In this document: positions 17,916-25,439 of the stretch, piece after piece
Layout of the letters: each line of letters starts with the position of its first letter
How positions within the stretch are numbered: position 1 is the stretch's first letter
Assembly: GCA_046154965.1 (NCBI GenBank)
Contig: JBJXDY010000021.1
Location: forward strand, 1-64,000
Direction of reading: 5' to 3'
DNA from: DATKFM01 sp046154965
Lineage (GTDB): Bacteria > Pseudomonadota > Alphaproteobacteria > Dongiales > Dongiaceae
DNA length: 64,000 nt
Program-made: the position numbers and the translations under genes
The notes under the pieces: generated by a model
Database searches by the model: none
The model's input: the letters and a program-made list of their open reading frames with translations, nothing else
What the model was told of the DNA's origin: nothing

Positions 17916-19491
17916 GACCGCCCAACCCCCGCTCCAGTGCAATGAACAACAGCAAGCACAACCCCAACAGCACCAGCGCCACCACCGCCGCCGCGTCGAA
18001 CTGATAGGCCGCCAGACGCTGATACAGCAGCAGCGGCAGCGTCGCCGTCTCCGGCGTGCCGAATAGGGCGATGACGCCGAGATCGCCCACGGCCAAGGCC
18101 GCGCTCAGCGCCGCGGCACGGCCCAGCGGCCGCCGCAGCACCGGCCATTCCACCAGCCGCAGCCGGTCAAAGCCGCGGATTCCCAGGCTGCGCGCCAGGC
18201 GGTCATGACGCTCCATGATCAGTTGCATCGGCTCCTCCAGGCTGCGCAGCACATAGGGCAGGCACAGGCAGGCATTGATCGTCACCACGAACAGCGGCGC
18301 CCAGGCCAGCACGTCCAGATGGGGCGACAGCAGCACGAAGAGCCCGGTGGCCAGCGCCAGCGGCGGCACCACCAGCATCAGCGACCCGCCCGCCTCCATC
18401 ATCGCCGCGCGGCGGTGGGCATAGCGGCGGTAGCGCAGATGGCGCAATGTGTCCGACAATCCAACACCGAGGATCAGGCTTAACGCGCTCGCGCCGAGCG
18501 CCAACAGGATGCTGAGCCCTGCCGCCCGCCAAAGGCTCGCTTCGCCCATCACCCGCGCGAGCGGTCCCTGAAAACCATGGATGAGCACCGCCAGGATCGG
18601 CAACCCAACAAACAGCAGTGCCAGCCCCAGCCACACACCATCGTTGAACCTTGCGCCCCGCGCTGCCGCATCCGGCCGGGGCACGGCGCGCCGCAGCCCC
18701 TGTCCCCGGGGCAGCGGCGGCATCAGCATGAACCCCGCACTGACCAGCAGGCCGCAAATGCCGATCTGCAGCAGCGCCAGCACCGCCGCGCGCTCGAGAT
18801 CAAAGTCGAACCGGACGGCCTGGAATATCGCCACCTCCATGGTGGTCGCCGCCGGTCCGCCGCCCAGCAGCAGCACCACGGGAAAGCTGGTGAAGCAGAG
18901 CATGAAGATCACACCCGCCGTGCCGGGGATGGCGCGGCTCACCAGCGGCCACTCGATCATCCTCAGCAACTCGCGGGACCGCATGCCCAGCTGCCCCGCC
19001 AACCGCCAATACTCCTCCGGGATTCCCTCCCAGACCGGCAGCAGCAGCCGCACCGCCAGCGGCAGATTGAAGAACACATGACCGATCAGTATTCCGGCCA
19101 GGCCATAGACGTTCAGCCGCCATGCGCCTCCGGCCGCGGCGATGCCGTCGCTGATCCATCCGGCACGGCCATACACCGCAAGAACGCCGAGAATCGCCAC
19201 CAGCGCCGGCATGACGATCGGCAGCATGAACAGCCGCGACAACAGCGCGCGCCCGGGAAAATTGCCGCGCCGCGCCAGCGCCCGGGCGACGGGCAGCGCA
19301 AAGCCGATGCTCAGCAGCGTCGACAGCGCCGCCTGCCACAAGGTGAACTGGATTACGCCGCGATAGTAGGAATTGGCCAGCACCGATACCGGGTTCAGAT
19401 CGCCGGCCGCGGCGATCATGCCAGACAATGCGGCGGCGATGAGCGCGCCAACCGCGCCCAGCACCGCCAGACCCGGCCATAAGGGCCGCAT
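17902..19491 (-). CDS. thiP: Thiamine ABC transporter permease ThiP
   Basis: 529 residues from ATG 19491, which shares one base with the thiB stop (TGATG); the longer open frame upstream lies inside thiB and is rejected. It is a duplicated permease with two inner-membrane transport domains of about six helices each. EAA-loop features are at about 150-170 (EEYWRLAGQLGMRSRELL) and near 430 (ERHDRLARSLGIRGFDRL). One polypeptide thus supplies both transmembrane halves, as in other ThiP proteins. Confidence 0.93.
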   Translation of the reverse strand: MRPLWPGLAVLGAVGALIAAALSGMIAAAGDLNPVSVLANSYYRGVIQFTLWQAALSTLLSIGFALPVARALARRGNFPGRALLSRLFMLPIVMPALVAILGVLAVYGRAGWISDGIAAAGGAWRLNVYGLAGILIGHVFFNLPLAVRLLLPVWEGIPEEYWRLAGQLGMRSRELLRMIEWPLVSRAIPGTAGVIFMLCFTSFPVVLLLGGGPAATTMEVAIFQAVRFDFDLERAAVLALLQIGICGLLVSAGFMLMPPLPRGQGLRRAVPRPDAAARGARFNDGVWLGLALLFVGLPILAVLIHGFQGPLARVMGEASLWRAAGLSILLALGASALSLILGVGLSDTLRHLRYRRYAHRRAAMMEAGGSLMLVVPPLALATGLFVLLSPHLDVLAWAPLFVVTINACLCLPYVLRSLEEPMQLIMERHDRLARSLGIRGFDRLRLVEWPVLRRPLGRAAALSAALAVGDLGVIALFGTPETATLPLLLYQRLAAYQFDAAAVVALVLLGLCLLLFIALERGLGGHGRA

Positions 19492-20489
19492 CAATTGCCC
19501 ATCGCGGCCAGCCATTCGTCGATCCAGGCCTTGCGGCCGGCCGCCGCCTCGTCTGCGGTGAAGAGCAGCGCCGGCTGCGGCACCGCTTGCCGGGCAAAGG
19601 CTTCGGGCAGCCCACCCGGCGGCGCGATCACCGGATACATCCAGTTCGTCGTGGGGATCACATCCTGGAATCCCGGACCGGTCATGAACGTGAGAAACTT
19701 CTCCGCCAGATCGGGATGCGCCGATGTCGATGTGCGCGCCGCCACTTCCACCTGCATATAGTGGCCCTCGCTGAATTCCGCGGCGCGGTAGCGGTCGGTG
19801 TTCTCGGCGATGATGTGATAGGCCGGCGACGTCGTATAGCTCAGCACCATCGGCGCTTCGCCGTTGAGGAACAGGCCATAGGCCTCGCTCCATCCCTTGC
19901 TCACGGTCACGATCCGGGGCTTCAGCTTTCGCCAGATCTCCGGCGCCCGGTCGCCATAGAGCTTGCGCACCCACATCAGCAATCCAAGGCCCGGCGTGCT
20001 GCTGCGCGGGTCCTGGATCAGGATCTGCCAATCCGCCGGCCCGTTCAGCAAATCCTCAAAACTCTTCGGCGGCGCCGTGATCTTCTCCGAGTCATAGACG
20101 AAGGCGAAGTAGCCGTAGTCGTAGGGCACGAACACCGGATCGGACCAGGACATCGGCAGCTTCAAACCCGACAGATCCATGCCATGCTCCGCGAACAGGC
20201 CCGTTGCCGCGGCCTCCGCCGTTAAACTGGTATCGAGGCCGAGAACGATATCCGCCTTGGTGTTCCTGCCTTCCAGCAGCAGCCGGCTCAGCAACGCCGC
20301 GCCGTCCTCGACGGCCACGTATTCGAGCTTACAGGTGCAATTGGCCTCAAAGGCTTTTTGCACCGCCGGCCCCGGCCCCCACTCCGAAGTGAAGGAGTTG
20401 TAGGTATAAACCGTCAGCACAGGCGGATCGGCCGCCTGGGCGGCACCGGCCGCCGCCAGGAACCAGAGAGCTGCAATCAGGACGCGCAT
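19491..20489 (-). CDS. thiB: Thiamine-binding periplasmic protein ThiB
   Basis: 332 residues. Signal peptide MRVLIAALWFLAAAGAAQA. The mature part begins with the ThiB-type strand LTVYTYNSFTSEWGPGP and contains KLEYVAVEDGAALLSRL, IVLGLDTSL and FVPYDYGYFAFVYD, all typical. RBS GGAGG lies about 8 bases before the ATG. The TPP aptamer ends about 70 bases upstream, so translational or attenuation control is likely. Confidence 0.93.
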   Translation of the reverse strand: MRVLIAALWFLAAAGAAQAADPPVLTVYTYNSFTSEWGPGPAVQKAFEANCTCKLEYVAVEDGAALLSRLLLEGRNTKADIVLGLDTSLTAEAAATGLFAEHGMDLSGLKLPMSWSDPVFVPYDYGYFAFVYDSEKITAPPKSFEDLLNGPADWQILIQDPRSSTPGLGLLMWVRKLYGDRAPEIWRKLKPRIVTVSKGWSEAYGLFLNGEAPMVLSYTTSPAYHIIAENTDRYRAAEFSEGHYMQVEVAARTSTSAHPDLAEKFLTFMTGPGFQDVIPTTNWMYPVIAPPGGLPEAFARQAVPQPALLFTADEAAAGRKAWIDEWLAAMGN

Positions 20490-20559
20490 GTTTCAACCTC
20501 CGCAAAGAGAGAGCGGCGGCGGAAGAGACCCAAGGAAGCATACTGGAGAAGTCTCGGAC

Positions 20560-20662
20560 TCATCTCCCTCCGCCGGCATTACCCGGATCAGGTTCGTCGG
20601 GTTGGTGCGGTTGCGGGATCGCAACCAAACCTCTCAGCCACAAGGGCACCCCGTTGAGGAGT
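20560..20662 (-). promoter_or_regulatory. TPP riboswitch (THI element) upstream of thiBPQ
   Basis: Read on the minus strand, the conserved blocks appear in order: GGGGTGCCC, GGCTGAGA, GAACCTGATCCGGGTAATGC, then a final AGGGAGATGAG. These form the two sensor arms of the TPP aptamer. A variable P3-type arm (GGTTGCGATCCCGCAACC) lies between them. It should shut down transporter expression when thiamine pyrophosphate is abundant. Confidence 0.95.
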
Positions 20663-20665
20663 CCT

Positions 20666-20693
20666 ACTATAGTGATCTTTCACGCGCGTGCAA
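20666..20693 (-). promoter_or_regulatory. Predicted promoter of the TPP riboswitch-thiBPQ transcript
   Basis: On the minus strand TTGCAC (20693-20688) and TATAGT (20671-20666) are 16 bases apart. The expected start lies just before the first riboswitch helix. Confidence 0.7.
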
Positions 20694-20744
20694 TGGGTGT
20701 GCTGGGTGCAAATCCAGTCAATGCTTTGCCACAGACGAATGGTT

Positions 20745-20956
20745 GCCTCGCCCCACGAAGTGGGGAGAGGCAGGCGGCATCCGCGTCCAGCGGATGTTGC
20801 CGCTGAGGGGCCGGCGCCGATATGGCCACGTGTGGTTGAGCAGCCGCCGCAAGTTGGGACTACAGAATATCGGTCGGCATTTACTGGCTCAGTCCGTTCA
20901 ACGCCGAGCCGCCAGGCCCTCACCCGCGCAACATTCGCTGGGCGCGAATGTTGTGC
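20745..20956. repeat. Cluster of three intergenic hairpin repeats
   Basis: Three GC-rich inverted repeats lie close together. At 20745-20771 GCCTC-G-CCCCA pairs with TGGGG-A-GAGGC. At 20773-20802 GGCGGCATCCGC pairs with GCGGATGTTGCCGC. At 20926-20956 GCAACATTCGC pairs with GCGAATGTTGTGC. They resemble dispersed REP-like palindromes. No coding sequence is recognised from 20694 to about 21015. Confidence 0.6.
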
Positions 20957-21019
20957 ACCCTCTCCCGCTCCGCGGGCGATGGGACAATGCTGTTGTTGGA
21001 TGATTGCACTATCTCCTTA

Positions 21020-21345
21020 CCCGCCGCCGGCGATAGTGCGCCCGTGGCCTTGGCATTGTTGCCGCAGGTCTCCATCTGGCACCAGCGCCGCGATTGGTTG
21101 CGAGACGCATCCAGGAAGAACCACTGGCACTAATCATTGGAGCGGTGATGGACGCGCGCGCGATCCCGTGATCGCCAGGAGTGCCGTCAGCATCTGCAGT
21201 TGCGAGCGCTGCCGGTCGCCGATGATGCCGGCCGTCTTGGCCCAGGCCAAGCACTTCCCATGGCCAGTCAGCCGTTCCTCCGGCGCCTCGAGCCAGCCGC
21301 ACCGTTCGACCATGCTGAGGAAATCCAGACACGCGGCAGCGGCGC
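21020..21345 (-). pseudogene. Remnant of an ABATE/CGNR zinc-finger regulator gene
   Basis: On the minus strand an N-terminal ABATE-like piece reads CLDFLSMVERCGWLEAPEER, then LTGHGKCLAWAKTAGII (about 21330-21220). In another frame a C-terminal zinc-finger piece follows (about 21129-21049): CQWFFLDASRN, QSRRWCQMETCGNNAK. The family needs both in one frame, with about 80 residues between them. Here most of the middle is missing, the frame is shifted and a TAG (21132-21130) stands immediately before the CQWFF cysteine. The preceding cysteine is also lost. Relatives are stress or sugar-linked transcription regulators; this copy cannot be functional. Confidence 0.75.
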
Positions 21346-21349
21346 GGGT

Positions 21350-21720
21350 ATACCTTAACGAGGGCGCGGACCCGTAAATCGAGCTTGATTGCTACCCGAT
21401 GTCCGATATCAGCCGATAGCGGGCCACATTCCGCATCGCAGCGAAACGACGCTAAGTGCCGATAGTTGCCGTCACGCCAGTTTGCATTTTTTTTGAATCA
21501 CATTGCACCGAAGCCGCAAGCAAGGCCGCCGGCGATTCTTTCTTGAAAGCACTTGTTTCTAACTGCTATCGGTGCCGCAGGCTTTCAGCACGGACCCGTT
21601 ATCGCTAGAACAAAATCCACCAATAGAATAGTCTTCCTTTCCCGCCGGCGCATGAAATCACTCAGGCTAGCGGCGATCGGGCGTTTTCGGGGTGGAACTC
21701 GCCCATATCGAGCAAAAAAA
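21350..21720. other. Noncoding gap before the hypothetical gene
   Basis: No supported gene, RNA or repeat was recognised between the CGNR remnant and the RBS at 21718. Composition is more AT-rich than the surrounding coding DNA around 21480-21700, including a run of eight T at 21487, which is consistent with old, unselected sequence. Confidence 0.4.
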
Positions 21721-21733
21721 GGAGGGGCCGAAC

Positions 21734-22237
21734 GTGCCGCGCATACCGCAAGATCCTTCGGAGTACCACGCCACCCTGCTGCTCTTCTATGAGGAGGAGG
21801 TCATGGGTGAAGCCTTCTTTGCCGGTCTTGCCCGAAAATTTCCGGCGCCCCGTTCGGATCGAGCCATGCACCTGTTGTCAAAAATGGAGCGCTGCGTCGT
21901 AGATGGCGTGCTCCCGCTTCTTGACAGATACGGGCTACGCCCGCGCAGCGATGCGGAACTGCATAGGATCGGATCGATGGAAGCGGAACAATGGGTCACA
22001 TCGACCTGGCAAGATTACATGACAAGTATCGCCACAAAATTCCCGATCTTTCTGGAGGAATTCGCCGCCTTGCGGCGCGTGGCCCCGGAGGCAGATCTAC
22101 CACTGCTCAAAATCTTTGACGATCACGAAGTTGCCGCCATTGATTTCGCCAAACGCGAAATCGCCGGCGACCCGGACAGCATCGTCTCGTTGACCGATTT
22201 CATAGGAGCCCATCGGCCGGGTTTGCTCGAGAAATAG
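21734..22237 (+). CDS. Hypothetical protein, all-helical, ferritin-like appearance
   Basis: 167 residues from GTG 21734. This start is chosen because AAGGAGGGG lies 7 bases upstream, the best RBS in the region; an earlier GTG at 21692 has none. I do not recognise the family with certainty. The sequence is predicted helical with acidic helices: LLFYEEEVMGEAFFAGLA near the N-terminus and DDHEVAAIDFAKREIAG near the C-terminus. The paired E and E/H residues recall ferritin-like di-iron helices, but the spacing is not a proven match. It stands alone between decayed genes. Confidence 0.65.
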   Translation: MPRIPQDPSEYHATLLLFYEEEVMGEAFFAGLARKFPAPRSDRAMHLLSKMERCVVDGVLPLLDRYGLRPRSDAELHRIGSMEAEQWVTSTWQDYMTSIATKFPIFLEEFAALRRVAPEADLPLLKIFDDHEVAAIDFAKREIAGDPDSIVSLTDFIGAHRPGLLEK

Positions 22238-22483
22238 GCGGATCGGTTCGTTTCTGTGCAATAGAATCTGACAGAAAGTACCCGCCCGATGGTCGCCAAA
22301 GCCGCGCTGTTCGGCGATTCGCCGCGGACTCCTCTATTGGATTTGTACCACCAGAATCTAAATTGAACCCCGGGGTCATCACAGACCCGTTCCGTCAGAT
22401 AAGCCCTCAGCATCGGCCGTTAGCTGGACGCACCGGTTCGGCAGGAACGTGCCTATGAGGGACATTCGTACGTCTCTCATTCG
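22238..22483. other. Gap without recognised gene
   Basis: Nothing supported was found on either strand. The sequence between the hypothetical gene and the VOC remnant has short open frames only, with no RBS and no recognisable motif. Confidence 0.4.
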
Positions 22484-22568
22484 TTATGCCCCAGGCAACA
22501 TGACGACGGCATGCAGCTTGTTGCCGTCTGGATCGCGGCATCAGGCATCATGATAAAGTGCCGGCAAA
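22484..22568 (-). pseudogene. C-terminal remnant of a VOC/glyoxalase-family gene
   Basis: Minus-strand translation gives PALYHDA, a TGA stop, then CRDPDGNKLHAVVMLPGA and a stop codon. RDPDGNKLHAV is the end of VOC-superfamily proteins, where the residue at the stop position is usually aromatic. No upstream part of the gene is present. A short degraded fragment. Confidence 0.55.
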
Positions 22569-22572
22569 CAAA

Positions 22573-23001
22573 ATGGCTGATGACACCGTCAGACAACCAA
22601 GACAGCTCCTCATTGAAAGCCTGACACCCGATGAAATCTTTTCGCTACCGGAAGAGTACTTTGCCGTCTTGGCGAATACTGGCCCGGGCGTCTTCAAAGC
22701 AGGGTCTGCGGAGATACTTGGGCAGCTACATCTGTTGCCCAGTCGGCTCCGGATTGAGTTGGCGCAAATTGACGGTGGCGGTGAAGGGGTTCTACCGACG
22801 ATCGCGATCCTTGCTGCTCGTCTCGCGAAGCAGCGCAAGGCGTGTGAAACTGAATGAGTGGTTCACGCCATCAATTGCGCGGCACCCTACCTCAAGCTTC
22901 GCCGCGTGCTTGTAAAGCAAGGCTTTTCTGTGCGTGATGTGGATGGTATCGGGCAGGCTTACTGCTTGAAGCAATCGCTGCCGACAACGGTGGGCACATA
23001 A
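22573..23001 (+). pseudogene. Small uncharacterised gene split by an in-frame TGA
   Basis: From ATG 22573 the frame gives 94 residues (RQLLIESLTPDEIFSLPEEY at the start) up to TGA 22855-22857. The same frame then continues without a break for 47 residues (VVHAINCAAPYLKLRRVLVK, then QGFSVRDVDGIGQAYCL) to TAA 22999-23001. A tryptophan codon at the TGA would give EWVVHAINCA and a 142-residue protein. From memory of similar uncharacterised proteins with a W-V-H-A-x-N-C-A motif, the two parts belong together. A single G-to-A change is the simplest explanation. Function is unknown. Alternatively the first 94 residues may be a real shorter protein. Confidence 0.6.
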
Positions 23002-23008
23002 GACGCAT

Positions 23009-23917
23009 TTAGGTTGGCAGCTTGCGAAGAGTGCGTATCGCCTCTGTCGCTTGGGCTAAGCGCCGCTGCGCCATCTCTTCCAGCTCCGGCGTCCGGTTGC
23101 CCAGCTCGATCGCCATCGCCGCCCAGGAACCAGCCATCAAGTACAGCGCCGATTTGTACACGGTGAATCGATCGGGCGTTGCGCCCTTCACGCCTTCGCC
23201 GTACGCGGCGAGCAGCGCGCGATCCTCGGCCTCGCTGAACTCCGCCTCGATGGACAGGCCCGCCAGATCATATGCCGGCTCGCTCATCTCCGCATACTCC
23301 CAATCGATGAGATACAGTCGCGACGCGCCTTCCGCATCCTGACTGCGGATGAAGTTGTGGGGTGTCGGATCGATGTGGCAGGACACCAGCCGCCGCCCCG
23401 GAGCATCCACCGACCCCCGCAGCCGCTCCGCCGCCTCGCGGATCTCGCGAAACTGCGCCGCCGCCCTCGGGCTCTTCTGCAGATAGGAGTCGATCTTGTC
23501 GAACACCCGCATTTGCCGGCGGAACACGAGGCCGCTGTCATGCAGCCGCCGCAGGATCTGCGCGGCGGCGTGCATTGTCGCTGGATCATGCATCGCCGCC
23601 GCGGTCAGTGTCTCGGCACCATCGACAAAGCGGGTCAGCATCAGGCCTGTCGCCGGATCGGCATAGAGAATCTCCGGCGTCAACCCCGCTCCCGCCGCCA
23701 ATGCCGCGTCATGGGCTTCGGCTTTGCGGTCGATGTATTTCTCCGTGCCGACGCCCGGCAGGCGCAGCACATAGCTCGCGCTAGGTGTGGTGATCTTGTA
23801 GTTGCGATTGGTCAATCCCGGCAGCGGCTCGATTGCAAGTTCGCTAGCCGTTAAACCCGCCAATATGGGTATGCTCGCAAAGGCAGCGATGAGTTCAGCG
23901 GGTGGTTCTGCAGCCAT
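23009..23917 (-). CDS. Choline kinase-like phosphotransferase (APH fold)
   Basis: 302 residues from ATG 23917; a GTG two codons earlier is possible. Kinase-like features: PLPGLTNRNYKI as the glycine-rich N-lobe loop, SYVLRLPG with the early arginine, then the catalytic Brenner-type motif HIDPTPHNFI and the metal motif LIDWEYA. LAGLSIEAEF follows, as in the choline/thiamine kinase group. The likely reaction is ATP-dependent phosphorylation of a small amino alcohol such as choline; the substrate is inferred from family only. No operon partner. Confidence 0.82.
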   Translation of the reverse strand: MAAEPPAELIAAFASIPILAGLTASELAIEPLPGLTNRNYKITTPSASYVLRLPGVGTEKYIDRKAEAHDAALAAGAGLTPEILYADPATGLMLTRFVDGAETLTAAAMHDPATMHAAAQILRRLHDSGLVFRRQMRVFDKIDSYLQKSPRAAAQFREIREAAERLRGSVDAPGRRLVSCHIDPTPHNFIRSQDAEGASRLYLIDWEYAEMSEPAYDLAGLSIEAEFSEAEDRALLAAYGEGVKGATPDRFTVYKSALYLMAGSWAAMAIELGNRTPELEEMAQRRLAQATEAIRTLRKLPT

Positions 23918-23923
23918 AAGCAC

Positions 23924-24314
23924 GGTTTACCAACGCACCCGCCGTTTGTCATCCCGGGGCCGGCGCTTCAGCAAGGTTTCCGGGATGACAACCTTGGGTT
24001 ATCCACGATCACATTCCTTGAGAAATGCCGGCGCTCTTGCTATGATAATGTTCCTGTCGGCACCCGCCCACGGGTCCCTTAAACACAGCGTATCGGAATA
24101 CGGCATGCCGCTCATAATGTGTTTGGAGCGAACAAACAGTCATGCCAAAGGCCGGGATTCCCTTGCATGGCATCGTTCCTCAAAATCAGGGTCCCCTGGA
24201 ATCTCTGATTCCGAGGTCAAGGCCCCGTCAGCGTTGGAGAAACCCTCGCGGGAAATACGGAAAAATGTCACATCCTGCGCGATGCCGCCGCGTCGCTGCA
24301 GCCCGTATGCCAGC
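23924..24314. other. Noncoding gap with one palindromic element
   Basis: No gene is supported. At 23946-23991 an inverted repeat TTGTCATCCCGG / CCGGGATGACAA with a 22-base loop has the GTCATCCC ends also seen in the element at 59830-59907. The rest shows no recognisable signal; the start of the phosphotransferase gene lies at one end and the end of acoC at the other. Confidence 0.55.
23946..23991. repeat. GTCATCCC-type palindromic repeat
   Basis: Two perfect 12-bp arms (TTGTCATCCCGG and its complement) face each other across 22 bases. The GTCATCCC end is shared with the longer palindrome at 59830-59907, suggesting a dispersed REP-like family. Confidence 0.6.
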
Positions 24315-25439
24315 TTACCTCGCGATCTCCGCGATCAGCCGGTTCACGTCGCTGGCCGCCTCCATATGCGGCATATGGCCGGCATTGGCCAGGGAATGCA
24401 CCTTCACATTCCCCGGCAGGCCTTCCGCATGCTTTGCCGGGACGATGCGGTCTTGGCTGCCGGAGATGATCTGGATCGGCGCCTTAACCTTGCCGATGGC
24501 GTCGCGCAGGATCGCCGCCTGCTTGCCGCCGGGGAACATGACGTCGCGCATCTTTTTCAGCGCCGCGTCCACACCGTCGATGCGCTTGAACTTCAGCACA
24601 TCCTCGATCATGTCCCGGGTAACCAGGCCCGGATCGGCCACCAGCATCTGCAGGATCGGTTCCAGCTTCTTGCCGCGGCTCGCCTCGATGAAGCCGTTGA
24701 TGTACGCCATCGAGATGTCCGCGCCCAGGCCCGCCGGGCAGATCAGCGTCGCCGACGCCACCTTGCCCGGCTGGCTGACCGCAAGCTGCAGCGCCACCGC
24801 GCCACCCATGGAATGGCCCACCAGATGGGCGCGGTCGATCTTCAGCGCCGCCATCCAGGCCGCCACGGCGGCGGTCATGGCGCCGAGATCGCCGGCGCCG
24901 ACGTCCTTGCTCGAACCGCCATGTCCCGGCAGATCAATCGCGTAGGTGGTGTGGCTTTCCGCCAGGGCCTCCTGGTTGAACAGCCAGTTATTGAGATCGC
25001 CGCCGAAACCATGGACGAACACCACCGGCGCGCCATCGCCGCTGCCCAGCCTCAGATACCGGATGCGGCATCCGCCGGCGATCTCCACGCTCTCCGGCTC
25101 CGGCTTTTTCTCGCTGGCCCTGGCCGCCAGTTGCTCTTTCAGCGCCTCGTTGAATTTGGCGACGAAAGCATCGATCTCACCGTCGCCGACCTTGTCATCG
25201 GCCACCACCGCCAGCAGGGCGCCGACCGGCAGCGCCTCGCCGGTCGGCGCCACCAGCCGGCGCACCTTGCCGGAAATCGGGCTCTCGAAGACGTTTGCGA
25301 TCTTCGAGGTCTCGATATCGGCGATCTCCTGGCCTTTGGCGACTTCAGCACCCTCGGCGATCTGCCAAGCGGTGACGGTTCCCTCCTCCATCGCCAGGCC
25401 CCATTTCGGCATGACGATGGTCTGAATGCTGCCGGCCAT
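24315..25439 (-). CDS. acoC: Acetoin dehydrogenase E2 component AcoC (lipoyl domain plus alpha/beta hydrolase)
   Basis: 374 residues. An N-terminal lipoyl domain carries K46 in DIETSKIAN, the lipoylation site. After a linker the C-terminal half is an alpha/beta hydrolase, with oxyanion region HGFGGDLNNWLF, nucleophile elbow VGHSMGGAVAL and final NAGHMPHMEA histidine. This is the AcoC type of E2, not the CoA-acetyltransferase fold of pyruvate dehydrogenase. It carries the acetyl group released from acetoin. The acoB stop touches its ATG. No E3 gene is nearby. Confidence 0.9.
   Translation of the reverse strand: MAGSIQTIVMPKWGLAMEEGTVTAWQIAEGAEVAKGQEIADIETSKIANVFESPISGKVRRLVAPTGEALPVGALLAVVADDKVGDGEIDAFVAKFNEALKEQLAARASEKKPEPESVEIAGGCRIRYLRLGSGDGAPVVFVHGFGGDLNNWLFNQEALAESHTTYAIDLPGHGGSSKDVGAGDLGAMTAAVAAWMAALKIDRAHLVGHSMGGAVALQLAVSQPGKVASATLICPAGLGADISMAYINGFIEASRGKKLEPILQMLVADPGLVTRDMIEDVLKFKRIDGVDAALKKMRDVMFPGGKQAAILRDAIGKVKAPIQIISGSQDRIVPAKHAEGLPGNVKVHSLANAGHMPHMEAASDVNRLIAEIAR

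Noticed and set aside
17902..20031. A 709-residue ThiP with a long N-terminal extension
   Set aside because: The extra 180 codons overlap thiB completely; the ATG at 19491 overlapping the thiB stop is the natural start.
20694..21015. Plus-strand open frames across the hairpin cluster as a gene
   Set aside because: They run through perfect hairpins and have no family match; composition is repeat-like.
22858..23001. Independent 47-residue gene starting at GTG 22858
   Set aside because: No RBS, starts exactly after the TGA in the same frame, and reads as the continuation of the upstream frame; treated as part of one interrupted gene.
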